64,000 bases of DNA. It comes from Cycas panzhihuaensis (Eukaryota; Cycadophyta). The notes beneath the pieces are model-generated. The model did no database searches and was not told where the DNA came from. It worked only from the letters and a program-made list of their open reading frames with translations. Where the stretch lies: contig CM041465.1 in assembly GCA_023213395.1 (NCBI GenBank), forward strand, positions 133,493,741 through 133,557,740. The letters are read 5' to 3'. Below are positions 1-10,300 of the stretch, piece by piece (within the stretch, counting starts at the first letter, position 1; each line of letters opens with the position of its first letter). Made by a program: the position numbers and the translations under genes.

Positions 1-66
1 CCCAAGGAACATGCCCAAGGGCAAAAAGGCCATGTAGTCCCTTTTTTATTTATATCCATTTCTATT

Positions 67-74
<8 letters not shown>

Positions 75-100
<26 letters not shown>
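75..100. repeat. (TG)13 microsatellite followed by a G run
   Basis: Thirteen uninterrupted TG units follow a short TA stretch, and a run of nine G residues begins a few bases downstream (108-116). It is a simple repeat read directly from the sequence. Confidence 0.95.
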
Positions 101-105
<5 letters not shown>

Positions 106-579
106 TTGGGGGGGGGTGGGTGTTAATACAACTTAGCATTAAACCTTTAACCTTTTATAATATTAATGTGCACAAGACCTACACCTGAGAGTAAAAGATA
201 ATATTAAGCAAAAGGATATACTTGATACCTTAATGAGGAAACAAGAGGGTAGCAATACTTATAAACTTGACAACTCCTCATCAAATGAGCTACTATAAAG
301 TAAAGCATAAGAGGGAAGGGCTAATAGTATACCACCAACCCTCAATTGGGGAGTCCCTAATATGGTCATCAAAAAGTATTACTGATGAAGGGGAAGGAAC
401 TATCATGTAACATGGTAGATGATATAAGGAAAAAAAGATCCTCACCTAAGAAGTGAGAGAGGTCTCTCTCTCTCTTGTACATACCATATTCCACTTGGAC
501 ATGAAGCAAGGATAAAGGTGAAAGTCTAGGTCAAATAAGGGATTAAAGAGTTGTATATAACACACAAGTATAATGCATA

Positions 580-582
<3 letters not shown>

Positions 583-614
<32 letters not shown>
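583..614. repeat. (AT)16 microsatellite
   Basis: Sixteen uninterrupted AT units, seen directly. Confidence 0.95.
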
Positions 615-617
<3 letters not shown>

Positions 618-879
618 CATTTAATTTTCATGCAAGAAACACCCAAGCTTAGACTAAGTGCACACTTAAGACCTTACAAGTTTAGAGGCCCATAACAAGT
701 GTGACCCCTTTACCCTCTTTAGTCTTCCTAATCAAGCATGATTGTGTGATGCAAAGGGCCTTATTTTATCCATTTTCCTTTAGTTCCTTAGTTAAGACTA
801 CATGCAAAGAGAAGAGAGTAAAGGAAAGTAAGCTATTATTATACATGCACAATTAGGCTAGAAGTAAGAACTTCTTCTA

Positions 880-1225
880 TCCCTTTAATCTTTTCCTTTT
901 ATTATTATTTTTTTTTAGGGAATAAAGGGAGAAAAAGAAAACTTATTCATTCCCCTCTCTCTCTTTATCCTTTTCAAAATAAAAAATAAGTATTAATAAA
1001 AAGGGGAAAGAGGAAGGAAGAAATTCTTCTCTCTCTATTTATTTTAATTTTCTTAAAGTAAGTAAAGGGAGATAAAGGAAGAAAACTTGTCTTCTCTTTT
1101 TCTTTTCATAAAATAAATAGTGCAAAAGAAAGTTTTTCTGTCTTGCTTCTATTTTATTCTTTCTTTTTTTAAGAAAAAAAATAAAGGTAAAAGTGGAAGG
1201 CAAAAGAGGTGTACCTAAGATGTTC
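880..1225. repeat. Alternating polypurine/polypyrimidine tracts
   Basis: Runs of A/G (such as aaagggagaaaaagaaaac) alternate with runs of C/T (such as cccctctctctcttta) four or five times, at a loose spacing of 60-100 bases. The units are too diverged for a clean consensus but look like a decayed tandem array. Each purine tract could pair with the next pyrimidine tract, giving hairpin or triplex potential. No coding content. Confidence 0.5.
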
Positions 1226-3000
1226 TTATAGTCTTAATGATTAACCATTCTTTTCTCTAATAGTTCTCTCCCACACATGTTTGGCTTGATGGGTGAGAGC
1301 TGAAAATACCATTCAAAAGAGCACATATAATATACAAAATAGATCTATATAAAATTTAATAACATTTCTACTTTCTAAATAGAGTTATGATGTAAAAACA
1401 CTTACTATAATTCTTTAAATGTGCTAGAAATTAATGAAAAGGGGGAGTTTAAGAGGTAATACCTTTAAAGATAATACCAAAACAAATTGGTAGAGTCTCC
1501 CCTACACTATAGGTAGTTTCCAATCTCAATGTGTTGGTATGTATACCACTAAATAATTTTAGGTGAATTTTGGTAGTCTAATAATTAAACAAATCACATT
1601 ACGATCAAAAAAAAATCTTAAAAGATTAAAATTACTAAAGGTTAATTTAAAATATAACTTGAAATAAATATACCTATGGTACCTCATGAAAAAATTTTAG
1701 TACAGTCTCCCATGCCATGTAGATGCCTTTTAGGTTTAGGAGGAGAGGAGAAAAAGATAGAAAAGAGGAAGGGAAGGAAAGAAGAAGCTCTAAACTCCAT
1801 GCTCTCAACACCCATAAATAAGAGTCTTCAAATGCTCCTCCCACCTTTCAAGCTAGTGGAAAAAGAGCATATATACATATATTTATATATCAATAAGAAA
1901 CTAAAACTAAGAGCAATACTCAAATAAATTGAAATACTTACAAAATATGCTTAAAAAAATAGGAGGTGAGCCTTCAAAATGACAAACTTTCCACCCCCCA
2001 AGGGCCCCATAATACTAGTAATCACTCTAAGAGACTTCTTGAGCATTTCTAATGGTAGAAAGTTGGCAAAAAACATGTAGTAAGGAGGAAAACTTAATGA
2101 AAGTAATAACAAATTACATGAGTAATATAAGCATGATATGGCATGTGACTCATGAGCAACAATCACATAGTGAGAATGAGTTAAATTTTGGTAGCATTTT
2201 AGCAACATAACATTCCAAGTTTTTTCCCCTTCCACATGGAAAGTGGAGGGTATAAATAGATTTGCCAAGGGAATCCCTTCATGGATTTGAGGCTTCTAAT
2301 TTCCATGAAACTATGAGCAAAAATAATGAACACTTGCTCCATGGATTTGAATGAGTATAAAATCCAAGGTAGATGAGTTAAGAATCAAATGCAAAACCAT
2401 GGATTAAAGAGTGATTTTTAGGGAGTTGTAAAGGGCTAAGAACCTAAAACAATAAATTTGAGTACAACAAACTATAGGGAACATTCAATTTTGGTGGTTT
2501 AAGAAGCAAAAGATGAGTTTTTTTTTTAAGAAATCACTAGCCATGATTTTATAACAAGTTAATACTACTTCATTATATAAAATAAAATAGGACAAGCTGC
2601 CCTATTGAGATTTTCTCAATGGTACATGGTTGTCCCATTAAAAAATTGGCAATGATGTGGGAGGAACCATGTCATAAATTTTACAATGGGTCAAGCATGT
2701 CCCATTATAAAAAATAGAATTGGTTAAGGAAATATAATAAGGCATAATAAAAGTGATTGAAAAAAGAATTGAAGTCCAAATATCATTAGTGAATAATGGT
2801 AAAAGTGGATAATAATCATAAGAAAAGGCTAGAATTATTGTAAAAGATTCTTAGGAGTGTTTCCAAATATGTGAGACCTAGGTGAACAAGCAATATGATG
2901 ACACTAACCATGGTCAAAATATTCCTAGGCTATAAAAATAAATACACACATCATAAGCACACCCATCATCACATCATAAGTAGCATCAAGTAGCACATGC

Positions 3001-3005
3001 AAATA
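3001..3005. repeat. Target-site duplication aaata (left)
   Basis: The five bases aaata directly precede the 5' LTR of the TR-GAG element and recur exactly at 5082-5086 directly after its 3' LTR. Confidence 0.85.
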
Positions 3006-3253
3006 TATTACGATCCTCCACCATATGATGTTTCTCTTCTTATAATTTATCTCATATGCATAAGTCTAAGAGATGGGTAGCCTTAATAGCCCCATATATA
3101 TATATGAGTGGGATGACAATTATGTAATTATGTATTTATAATCTTATGTTAATGAAGGTTCTTTAGAACTTCATCTCATTCTTTGTCTTTTGTCTATCAT
3201 TTTCTATTTCTATTTTCTTTATGTCGAATAGTTATAAGAATTCGTTCGTTATA
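3006..3253 (+). repeat. 5' LTR of TR-GAG element
   Basis: It aligns end to end with 4838-5081. The expected TG start reads TA (tattacgatcc) and the expected CA end reads TA (ttcgttata), both single transitions relative to the better-preserved 3' copy. Confidence 0.88.
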
Positions 3254-3255
3254 AT

Positions 3256-3268
3256 TAGTATTAAAGCA
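3256..3268 (+). promoter_or_regulatory. Primer-binding site, initiator Met-tRNA
   Basis: The string tagtattaaagca lies two bases after the 5' LTR. The canonical plant Met-tRNA primer site begins TGGTATCAGAGC. The three differences are G to A or C to T transitions. It would have primed minus-strand DNA synthesis. Confidence 0.8.
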
Positions 3269-3966
3269 GTGATCTTTGAGGTGTCATCAAGGGTTTGAAA
3301 GCATATTCAAGAGAATAATCATTAAAAATTCTAAAAATTAATGGAAAATTTGAGATGAAATTGCCCATTCTATAAATTTTGAGTGGTTGCACTATAGATT
3401 TTGGGGTGGAAGTATAAAAATTATAACAAAATCAATTTTGGCCTATTTTTTTTCTATCACTATATTTTTTAGATAGATTTGTAACCTTAACTTAAAAGAG
3501 CCATAACTTTTACTACAAGTATCCAAATTACCTTAATTTATTTTTTATTATATGTATTTTTTAATTTACTTTCCAACAGAAGTGGTTTGAGGTTAATCAG
3601 AGTTCATAGTAGAAAGTTATTAGCATTTTATCAGTGAGTACTATTGCAGCCCATAAAAACCCTTATAGTGAAAACCTTAAAAGGGGCATACCTTTTTATC
3701 TAGATATCAGAATTCAATTTTGTTTATACCATTAGAATTGTATTTCAAAGGCCATCATCTTAGTCCATATTTTATATATTTTTGAGTTATATTTTTTTTT
3801 AGAAATAAACTTTTTGAAATTAAGGGTTTCATACTATATTTTCTTAGCCATTCAAACCTTGGTCTTAAAACCATTGCTCATGAGGCCCAATATATATATT
3901 TTTTATATCAAAATTTTGGGATAACATGTTATAGACACCTTTAACATCTCCTATATCCACATTATC

Positions 3967-4500
3967 ATGGCTACAAAAAGGCCCGCACTGTGCATATTTA
4001 ATGGAGATGGGACCTTTTCTATAAATGGTTGGGCTAAAGATATACGTATATATTTAAAATCACTTAATGATAATTACATGTATAACCAAGAGATGATTAA
4101 AGTAGCCTTATTATTTCTACAAGGAGAGGCTTATAGTTGGTTTAAGGAGTGGTATAGATCTAGTTCATTAAATTTAGTTTACTAGCTAACATTAGATATG
4201 TTTGGAAAGTATAATAAATCTTGGAGGAAAGAGATGCAAAGCTATGCTCAATACAAACAAGAAGCTTGTCAAATTCTTAAGAAGTATAAGCAAAAGTTAG
4301 GACAAGGAATTCTCCCAACTCCATAAAGTCAAGAAGAGAAAAAAGATGATGATGGAGAAAAGGAAGCTATTTGCCACCCCACACCACTAGTTGCACCCAA
4401 GAACAAGGAAGAAAAGGAATGTCAAGATTAAGTAACAGAAGTTGTTTTCCACCCCACGCCACTAGTTGCACCCAAGGACAAGGAAGAAAAGACATTACCA
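3967..4500 (+). pseudogene. Gag-like protein of TR-GAG element
   Basis: An ATG at 3967 opens a 72-codon frame to a stop at 4183-4185. The frame carries the start of a retrotransposon gag domain: a FNGDG-type opening, a WAKDI segment and the hallmark GEAYSWFKEW near residues 53-62. Homologous text continues past the stop to about 4500, where a lysine/glutamate-rich hydrophilic tail is coded with further stops. Gag would form the particle that packages element RNA. Usual gypsy gag proteins are 250-350 residues, so this copy is truncated by point mutation. There is no zinc knuckle. The start was chosen because it is the first ATG before the conserved region and lies about 700 bp after the primer site. 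Not functional as it stands. Confidence 0.75.
4374..4492 (+). repeat. Direct duplication inside the gag tail
   Basis: A 44-base unit starting ccaccccacaccactag at 4374 recurs at 4449 with few changes, 75 bases apart. In the gag frame it duplicates a proline/lysine-rich stretch. It is probably a local tandem duplication within the element. Confidence 0.8.
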
Positions 4501-4821
4501 ATGGTTGAAAAATAAGTTAAAGTGCAACCATATTAGCATCCACATTATCAAGAGACCTAGCACAACAAAACTTATCAGGTAAGGCATTCATCAACTTTAA
4601 ATACCAGGCAAGCACAACATTTGAGCTTAAGGTTTCAACAGTATAGATATCCATAATATACTAGAGGACATCCAGGGTGTATTAAAATCAACTTAGGATG
4701 GATAGATCCCCATTCCATATATAAATTTTCTAATGACCTTTGTAAGAGCTACCAATCGGATAATAATAAAAGGAGGTGGTCACTTGTATCATTGACTTAG
4801 GATGCTTTGAGGGAAAAGCAT

Positions 4822-4835
4822 TTTAGGGGGGAGGG
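4822..4835 (+). promoter_or_regulatory. Polypurine tract of TR-GAG element
   Basis: tttaggggggaggg lies two bases before the TG of the 3' LTR. It is the expected plus-strand priming site. Confidence 0.85.
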
Positions 4836-4837
4836 CA

Positions 4838-5081
4838 TGTTACGATCCTCCACCATATGATGTTTCTCTTCTTATACTTTATCTCACATACATAAGTCTA
4901 AGAGATGAGTACCCTTAATAGCCCCATATATATGAGTGGGATGACAATTATGTAATTATGTATTTGTAATCTTATGTTAATAAAGGTTCTTTAGAACTTC
5001 ATCTCATTCTTTATCTTTTATCTATCATTTTCTATTTCTATTTTCTCTATATTGAATGGTTACAAGAATCAGTTCGTTACA
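4838..5081 (+). repeat. 3' LTR of TR-GAG element
   Basis: It begins TGTTACGATCC and ends TTCGTTACA, is the better-preserved copy, and is followed immediately by the aaata duplication at 5082-5086. Confidence 0.88.
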
Positions 5082-5149
5082 AAATATATGTACATAAGAA
5101 ATAAAAATTAAATTAAATTAAGAGTAGTAGATGCATACTTAACTTACCT

Positions 5150-6110
5150 ATATGGTTGATGAATGCTTGATTCCTAGATAATAGGAAACATATAGCTTCC
5201 TAATAGACTTTCAAGAGAATGGGACTAGTAAAATCCCATATGGATTTATAAAATTCATAAGGGAAGCCATCTAGGCTAGGAGATTTTTCATCAGTTATTT
5301 AATATAAGGCTTTTAATAGTTCCTCTATCCTAATAGAAACATCACAAATTATATACCATAACTCATAAAGCTTTCTTAGAATAATATTAAGGCATGTATC
5401 TAAGATATCATTTAAGTCTAAAGAGGGAGGTTGATCTCTAAATACCCATGTATAATAATTAACTAGCTCTTAAAAAATGTCTTAAGCTTTTAAAATCCTA
5501 CTCATTATGACTTTAAGGGCCATTATTGTTCGAGTTAATCATCATCACTCCACTCCTACCTTTTCAACCAGGATTGTACACCTCATCAACTTCAATTTAG
5601 ACATGTGATGTTTAACATGTTAAGATAAGTTAAGGTAAGTTTAACTTTGATTTATATTAAGTTGAGTTAGTTTCATTTGAGTTAAGTTAATATTATTTTA
5701 TTATTATTTTGAATTCAGGGGTTGAGGAGTTTCCTTCCTCCCCTAAATTATAAATATTGAGGGGTGTGCAACCCTAGTGTCTTTAGACACTGCCCTTATT
5801 TTAGAAATTTGTATTACTCTTCTCACAATGGCTTGGATATAATACTTTCATGTGTTTATGCTATCATGCTACATTGATCTATTGATGATTTATGATTTGT
5901 ATTGATCTATTGAAGATTATTCTATGTTCTGCCCTGTTCTCCTGCAAAATATTTTTCTTACAATTATTTTTTCACTAACTTGTTTCTTTCTAGAAAGAGT
6001 AGAATAAATACTTAGAGCAATGGTTTCCTTCCCTTATCCAATGAAGCCTTTTCCTAATCCTAGCTCCCTTAGATTTCCTAATTCTAAAATATTTAAGAGT
6101 ATAACCTAAG
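5150..6110 (-). pseudogene. LINE reverse-transcriptase fragment, interrupted
   Basis: On the minus strand, 5480 down to about 5150 reads as a LINE reverse transcriptase N-terminus with few stops: an EELLKAL helix, then KSPSLDGFPYEFYKSIW, the counterpart of the conserved KAPGPDGF.xxFFKxxW block. About 6090-6000 reads RIRKRLHWIREGNHCSKY, the counterpart of the linker WLKEGDRNTKFFH that lies between endonuclease and reverse transcriptase in plant L1-type LINEs. The two pieces are in the right order but separated by roughly 400 bp of unrelated, LTR-like DNA. Sequence from 6110 to 6500 may be endonuclease remnant (a GD motif near 6290), but that is weak. No active-site YADD block is present, so the 3' half is missing. 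Confidence 0.65.
5600..5970. mobile_element. Probable solo LTR inside the LINE fragment
   Basis: This block splits the LINE frame. It shows LTR character: a TG-rich start near 5604-5609, the perfect 12-bp palindrome ttaacatgttaa at 5611-5622, a TATA-like ttataaatattgagg near 5748, and an end near cttaca about 5962. I could not find a matching 5-bp duplication or a second copy in the window, so exact ends and strand are uncertain. Confidence 0.42.
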
Positions 6111-7239
6111 GTAGTGTATTCTTCTATAAGGTTTCATTAAAAGATTTGTATTCCAAAGCTAGCCTAAGTGAAGCTAATCTCCTTGAATCATAATGACCTA
6201 CCCTTCTTTAGATAGTTTCCACCTACTTACTAACAAATAAGGTAGTATGGCCTATTTCTTCTTCCCATCAAATTATCTAATCTCTATCACCCTGAGGTAG
6301 GGATGTAAGTGCCATATTTATCTAGTTATAGATATATACAACTTCTAATTAATATAAACCCCCAAACTATGGCAAAGGTGATGGTGTGATGATCAAATAA
6401 TAGGGTATTATTAAGCATCCTAATTAATGTAGTATGTTCATCTAAGATATTAAACTAATTATTAATGGAAATTTTATTCTTATAAATATCTTTTAAGAGT
6501 TTTTCCCTTTTGGGCCTAAACTTAGATTGTGTGAACTAAGAATTATGCCCTTCCCCTTTTCTTAAAGTATTTTAGTTATATATATCAAATTTATTCTTAA
6601 AGATTAACCCATCAACCCTTTCCTTATAATGCCATATAAAGGATTTACCCTTCATTTTGTTAATGGTTTCTTCAATCATATTAAAAAATGGCAAATAACC
6701 TATAAGGTATTTAGAAGACTGGAACTAAGCCATAACCATAGAGAGGCTCCTTCTTTAGGGGCATTGGGATCATATACATTAATAATTCCTAGTAATAAAT
6801 TTTTAATTCTTGAGATAACCCATAAACATCTATGTTATGGGCTTGATCCGTGAAAAAGAATATTATTTATCAAAGAGGATTTTATAAGGGTAAGAGAACC
6901 ACCCTACCCATTAGTATGGGATATCTAGAAGGGGATTACCCTACTCCAAATATAAGAAGTTGCAAATTTTATCTTACTACTAGAACACTTGTTTTCTTAA
7001 ACACACAATATACATAAAAGAGATATTGCTTCAAAATTATTAATAGCTTTAAAAACTTAACATCTTTCTCTAAATAAAAAATTTCAACACTTCAAATGAC
7101 TTGCTATATTTTCAAAAATTTTCAAAATATTTTGCCCTAAAAATATTAGTTGTAATATGCACTAAAAAACTTGGTACTATAAAAAAAAATGACTCTAAAA
7201 ATTTGTGAGAAAAACTTAGGCTCTAATATTCTCCAAGAT
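6111..7239. other. Unassigned intergenic DNA
   Basis: Apart from possible endonuclease remnant of the LINE up to about 6500, I see no domain, repeat or paired structure here. A 74-codon plus-strand frame at 6629-6853 has no recognisable motif and is not called. Confidence 0.4.
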
Positions 7240-7244
7240 CAAAC
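7240..7244. repeat. Target-site duplication caaac (left)
   Basis: caaac precedes the 5' LTR of Copia-1 and recurs exactly at 15036-15040 right after its 3' LTR. Confidence 0.9.
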
Positions 7245-7687
7245 TATTAGATTAAATAATGTAAACTTTATGTTTTATTATGTTTCATAAGGTTATTATT
7301 TAGTCACATGTCTTAAAAATTATTTAAGTGATTGTAATGTTATAAACTTATGTTTAATATTAATTGATTTGTGGATGGTCATTGAAATGCAGAACCACAT
7401 TCCAATGAACCTCTGTCCTATTTATTAATCTTCTAGATTCATGGAATTAGTTCCAGGAATCTAGGAGGCCTGTCCAAATGCCTGACCAAAGGCTGTTTTA
7501 GGGGGTTTATAGTTTTGTATATTGGTTTTCATTTATTTATTAATAAAAACTTAGATTAGGAGGTGGTTTTTCTTCCCTGGAAGGGGTTTTCCACCTATCA
7601 ACCCTGTGTATATGTGCATTATCTCTTTATTTTGTTTCTCTTATATTCCTGTGATATTTTGACTGTGTACATGTGCCTATTCTATCA
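7245..7687 (+). repeat. 5' LTR of Copia-1
   Basis: 443 bp, aligned without gaps to 14593-15035. The TG start reads TA. It ends tctatca and is followed at once by the primer-binding site. Confidence 0.93.
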
Positions 7688-7700
7688 TGGTATCAGAGTT
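7688..7700 (+). promoter_or_regulatory. Primer-binding site, initiator Met-tRNA
   Basis: tggtatcagagtt directly abuts the 5' LTR. The first eleven bases match the canonical Met-tRNA primer site exactly. Confidence 0.93.
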
Positions 7701-7969
7701 ATCTTCATAGTTAGCTAGGGAGATCCCACATGCAGATCAAAACTCAGGAAACAAAATAAGTGATAAACCTTTGGGGCTGTACTGCATTTCCTATTGAATC
7801 CTACTACAACATTAGAATTGCTGCACTTCGTTAGCACTTTGAATAATAGAAAAGGAGTCTAAATATGAGGAATCATGCCTGCACTTGGGCATCCAATTTT
7901 TTGAACAAATATTCTTTAAAGAGCCAATGCTATCTTAGCTTCTGAATCCTCTTTACTTCACTGTCCCTG

Positions 7970-8240
7970 TGCTCATGGCTCTGTTGGCTGATAGGAAGAC
8001 TACCTGTATCATGAGAAAATGAATACTCCTCTTTGTAATTCAACTCCAAATTACTACGTTCTTATAGCCCATAGTTGGGGTTTTAATCCCTATTGTCTGG
8101 GCTTATGTCTCTGCTGACTGGTAGGATTACTACCCTCATGGGAAAATGTAGAATCTCCATTTTTTTTATAGCTTTCCTGCCCATTTTTGGGACTTTCCTA
8201 ACTGATACTTGCAAGACTGCTAGTATCCTGAGAATTGAGG
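7970..8240 (+). repeat. Decayed tandem repeat of about 130 bp in Copia-1 leader
   Basis: gctcatggctctgttggctg at 7971 is echoed by gcttatgtctctgctgactg at 8101, and the following text (a tag-gaagactac / tag-gattactac block, then a catgrgaaaatg block) stays alignable. A third partial copy ends near 8240. No frame is maintained, so it looks like non-coding leader repeats. Confidence 0.6.
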
Positions 8241-8280
8241 TTATGATTATATTCATGAGGAGTAGCCATCGCTATTAACC

Positions 8281-8700
8281 CTCAACCAAAAAATTAGGTT
8301 AACGGTCTACGGTAATATTGTTTAGGTCGTGATATCTCTGCATCTTTGTATCACGTTGGGTTGTCTTTCTAACATCTTCTTCAAGATCCTACTTGGATGA
8401 ACCCCTCCTAGTTGAACAAGGAAAGCACAGATGAGCTTGTACTCTTGTGTACCCTTGGACTTACATTTGCTAAAGAACTAGCCACCAAGACCAGGCAAAT
8501 GCAGGTGATGATTAATAAGAGGAAGAAAAGATGAATGAAGTCCTGTAGCCAGAGATTGATCCTCGTCTCACCGCCATAAACTAGAGAGAGTCGACGCTGT
8601 CACTCCACCGAACCTATAGAAACCCTCGCTACCACCATGGGGAGAACAAGAAAATGAGGTAGGGTTTCCTCGTTTTTACCCCCTGGACCCCAATTCAAAT
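8281..8700. other. CpG-bearing segment in Copia-1 leader
   Basis: This roughly 400-bp block has many more CpG dinucleotides and a higher GC content than its surroundings (for example cctcgtctcaccgcc, gagtcgacgctg, caccgaacc). It has no recognisable domain on either strand and no splice pattern I would trust. It may be host sequence picked up by the element or simply a better-preserved piece of leader. Confidence 0.4.
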
Positions 8701-8777
8701 TAAGATTTAATTTTGTATTACAAAATTGGAATTTCTGTTAGGTCTGCGTACTCAATTTTTTATTTTTCTTATTTATG

Positions 8778-8778
<1 letters not shown>

Positions 8779-8844
<66 letters not shown>
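8779..8844. repeat. (TA)33 microsatellite
   Basis: A 66-base uninterrupted TA run inside the Copia-1 leader. Confidence 0.97.
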
Positions 8845-8845
<1 letters not shown>

Positions 8846-8869
8846 CTTAAGTTAATACCTTAAACCTTA

Positions 8870-9470
8870 GATTTTAATAATAAAATCTAGACCTTAATTT
8901 AATCAATACCCCCCTTAAGCTTTATAAAGTTTAATTTAATACCTTGTACCTTGATTTTAAATCAGACCCCCCCCCTATTACACACCTTTTTTTTTACAAC
9001 ACTTTATAAATTAATCAAAACCTCTTTTTTTTATCACATTCTTTCTTTATCAAGCCCCCCCTATTATAATATTTTTTGATTTAATAAAACACTATCCCCC
9101 CTTTTGTTTTTATACTTTGATATAAATCAAATGCACCTCCCCCCCCTTAAACACATTTTTATTAAAACAAACTCCTTCCCCCTTTATAATACCTTTATTA
9201 AAATAAATTTATATACCCCTCAATAACACCCCTCTTTTATCACTTTGTTATTTAATCAAATCAAATCCCCCCTTAATTACATTTTTATTAAATCAAATAA
9301 CCTCCCTTACATTTTATTCTTAACTTTTTTTAATGTTAAAATTAACCCTTCTCCTCTACAATACTTTAATGATAAAACATTAGCCCCCTTTTTCTTTCAA
9401 AGATTCTTTGATGAAACATAAGCTCACCCCCCCTCTCTTTTTTCTTATTATGTTTGTTTTTTGAATTTTG
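8870..9470 (+). repeat. C-run array in Copia-1 leader
   Basis: At least ten short runs of C (up to nine in a row) are separated by T/A-rich text in which tttaatcaaa-like and attatam-like strings recur. This suggests a decayed tandem unit of roughly 50-60 bases. G is nearly absent from the plus strand across the block, so strand skew is extreme. No coding frame. Confidence 0.6.
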
Positions 9471-9904
9471 TATTGTATACTTGATTTAAATCAAATATAA
9501 TTTCTTTTCTTTTTTTTTTTTTTCTATTATGCCTTGATTCTAAGTAAATCTATACCCTTCTATTACTCTTTAATCATTAAAATTAACTCTTTGATTACTA
9601 CATTTTAATGCTAAAAATTATTTCAAATTAACATAGTTAATTTTAAGAAAATTAAATTTAACCTTTTACTTATTATATTTAATCAAATCCATTCCTTTTA
9701 TTATACTCTTTTTTTACATTTATTATTATTTCTCTCTAACACTTCATTATTAATTTTTAAATTAACCTTTTCTTTCCTTTCACACTTAATCTATAGAGTT
9801 GAATTATGCCATTTAATCTTTAAAATTACATATCTATTTCTTAAAAATAAAAAGAGAAATTAAATACTTTAGTTACAAAAATATTTTTTAAGTAAAACAC
9901 TTAC

Positions 9905-10085
9905 TTTGTTAAGGGGAATTATTTATTTTTTAAGAGGGATTTTTTATTTTGAAGGGAGATAGTTTCTTTTTATCAAGGGGATTGTTTATTAAACAAGGAC
10001 TTATTTATTCAAAGTAAAGAGGGACTATTTTTTCTAAGGGGGACTATTTCTCTAAGGGGGACTACTTTTCTAAAAGAACTATTTT
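9905..10085 (+). repeat. G-run minisatellite in Copia-1 leader
   Basis: Units of about 20 bases resembling ctaagggggactatttt repeat in tandem. The clearest three lie around 10035-10075, with more diverged ones upstream. The skew is opposite to that of the C-run array 500 bp before it. Confidence 0.65.
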
Positions 10086-10300
10086 TCAAAAATGACTGCT
10101 TAAAGAATTATTTTTAAGAAGTTGTTTGTTTATTTCTATTTAAAAACACGTGATTCTTTTTATCTTAAAATTAAATAATGCATACTAAGATGTCTTTGTG
10201 AATTAGATCTGTTAATAAGATTAGTACTTTCACTAGGTAATTATTTTTTCAGTCACCTTCATAACTTTTCAATCTACAAATAAACCTCAACACTCCTAAT

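Larger units (their letters stand above)
1..3000. other. Non-genic low-complexity DNA
   Basis: About 3 kb of AT-rich sequence with no protein domain that I recognise on either strand. It holds a TG repeat, an AT repeat, alternating purine and pyrimidine tracts and one TATA-like string (gtataaatag near 2251). It could be an old long LTR or leader of a large gypsy element, because it has the same texture as the Tat-like LTR at 44678-46988, but I could not align the two. Open frames here are short and compositionally biased, and I do not call them genes. Confidence 0.5.
3006..5081 (+). mobile_element. Complete TR-GAG-type short LTR retrotransposon
   Basis: A 2,076-bp element bounded by two similar LTRs (3006-3253 and 4838-5081) and an exact 5-bp target duplication. 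Behind the 5' LTR lies a primer-binding site for initiator Met-tRNA, and in front of the 3' LTR a strong purine tract. The interior codes only for a gag-like domain starting at 3967. There is no protease, integrase, reverse transcriptase or RNase H, and no room for them. This matches the class called TR-GAG (terminal-repeat elements with a gag domain), which must borrow enzymes from an autonomous partner. By eye the LTRs differ at fewer than 20 positions plus one short TA indel. Most changes are transitions, so the insertion is old but structurally whole. Confidence 0.88.
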
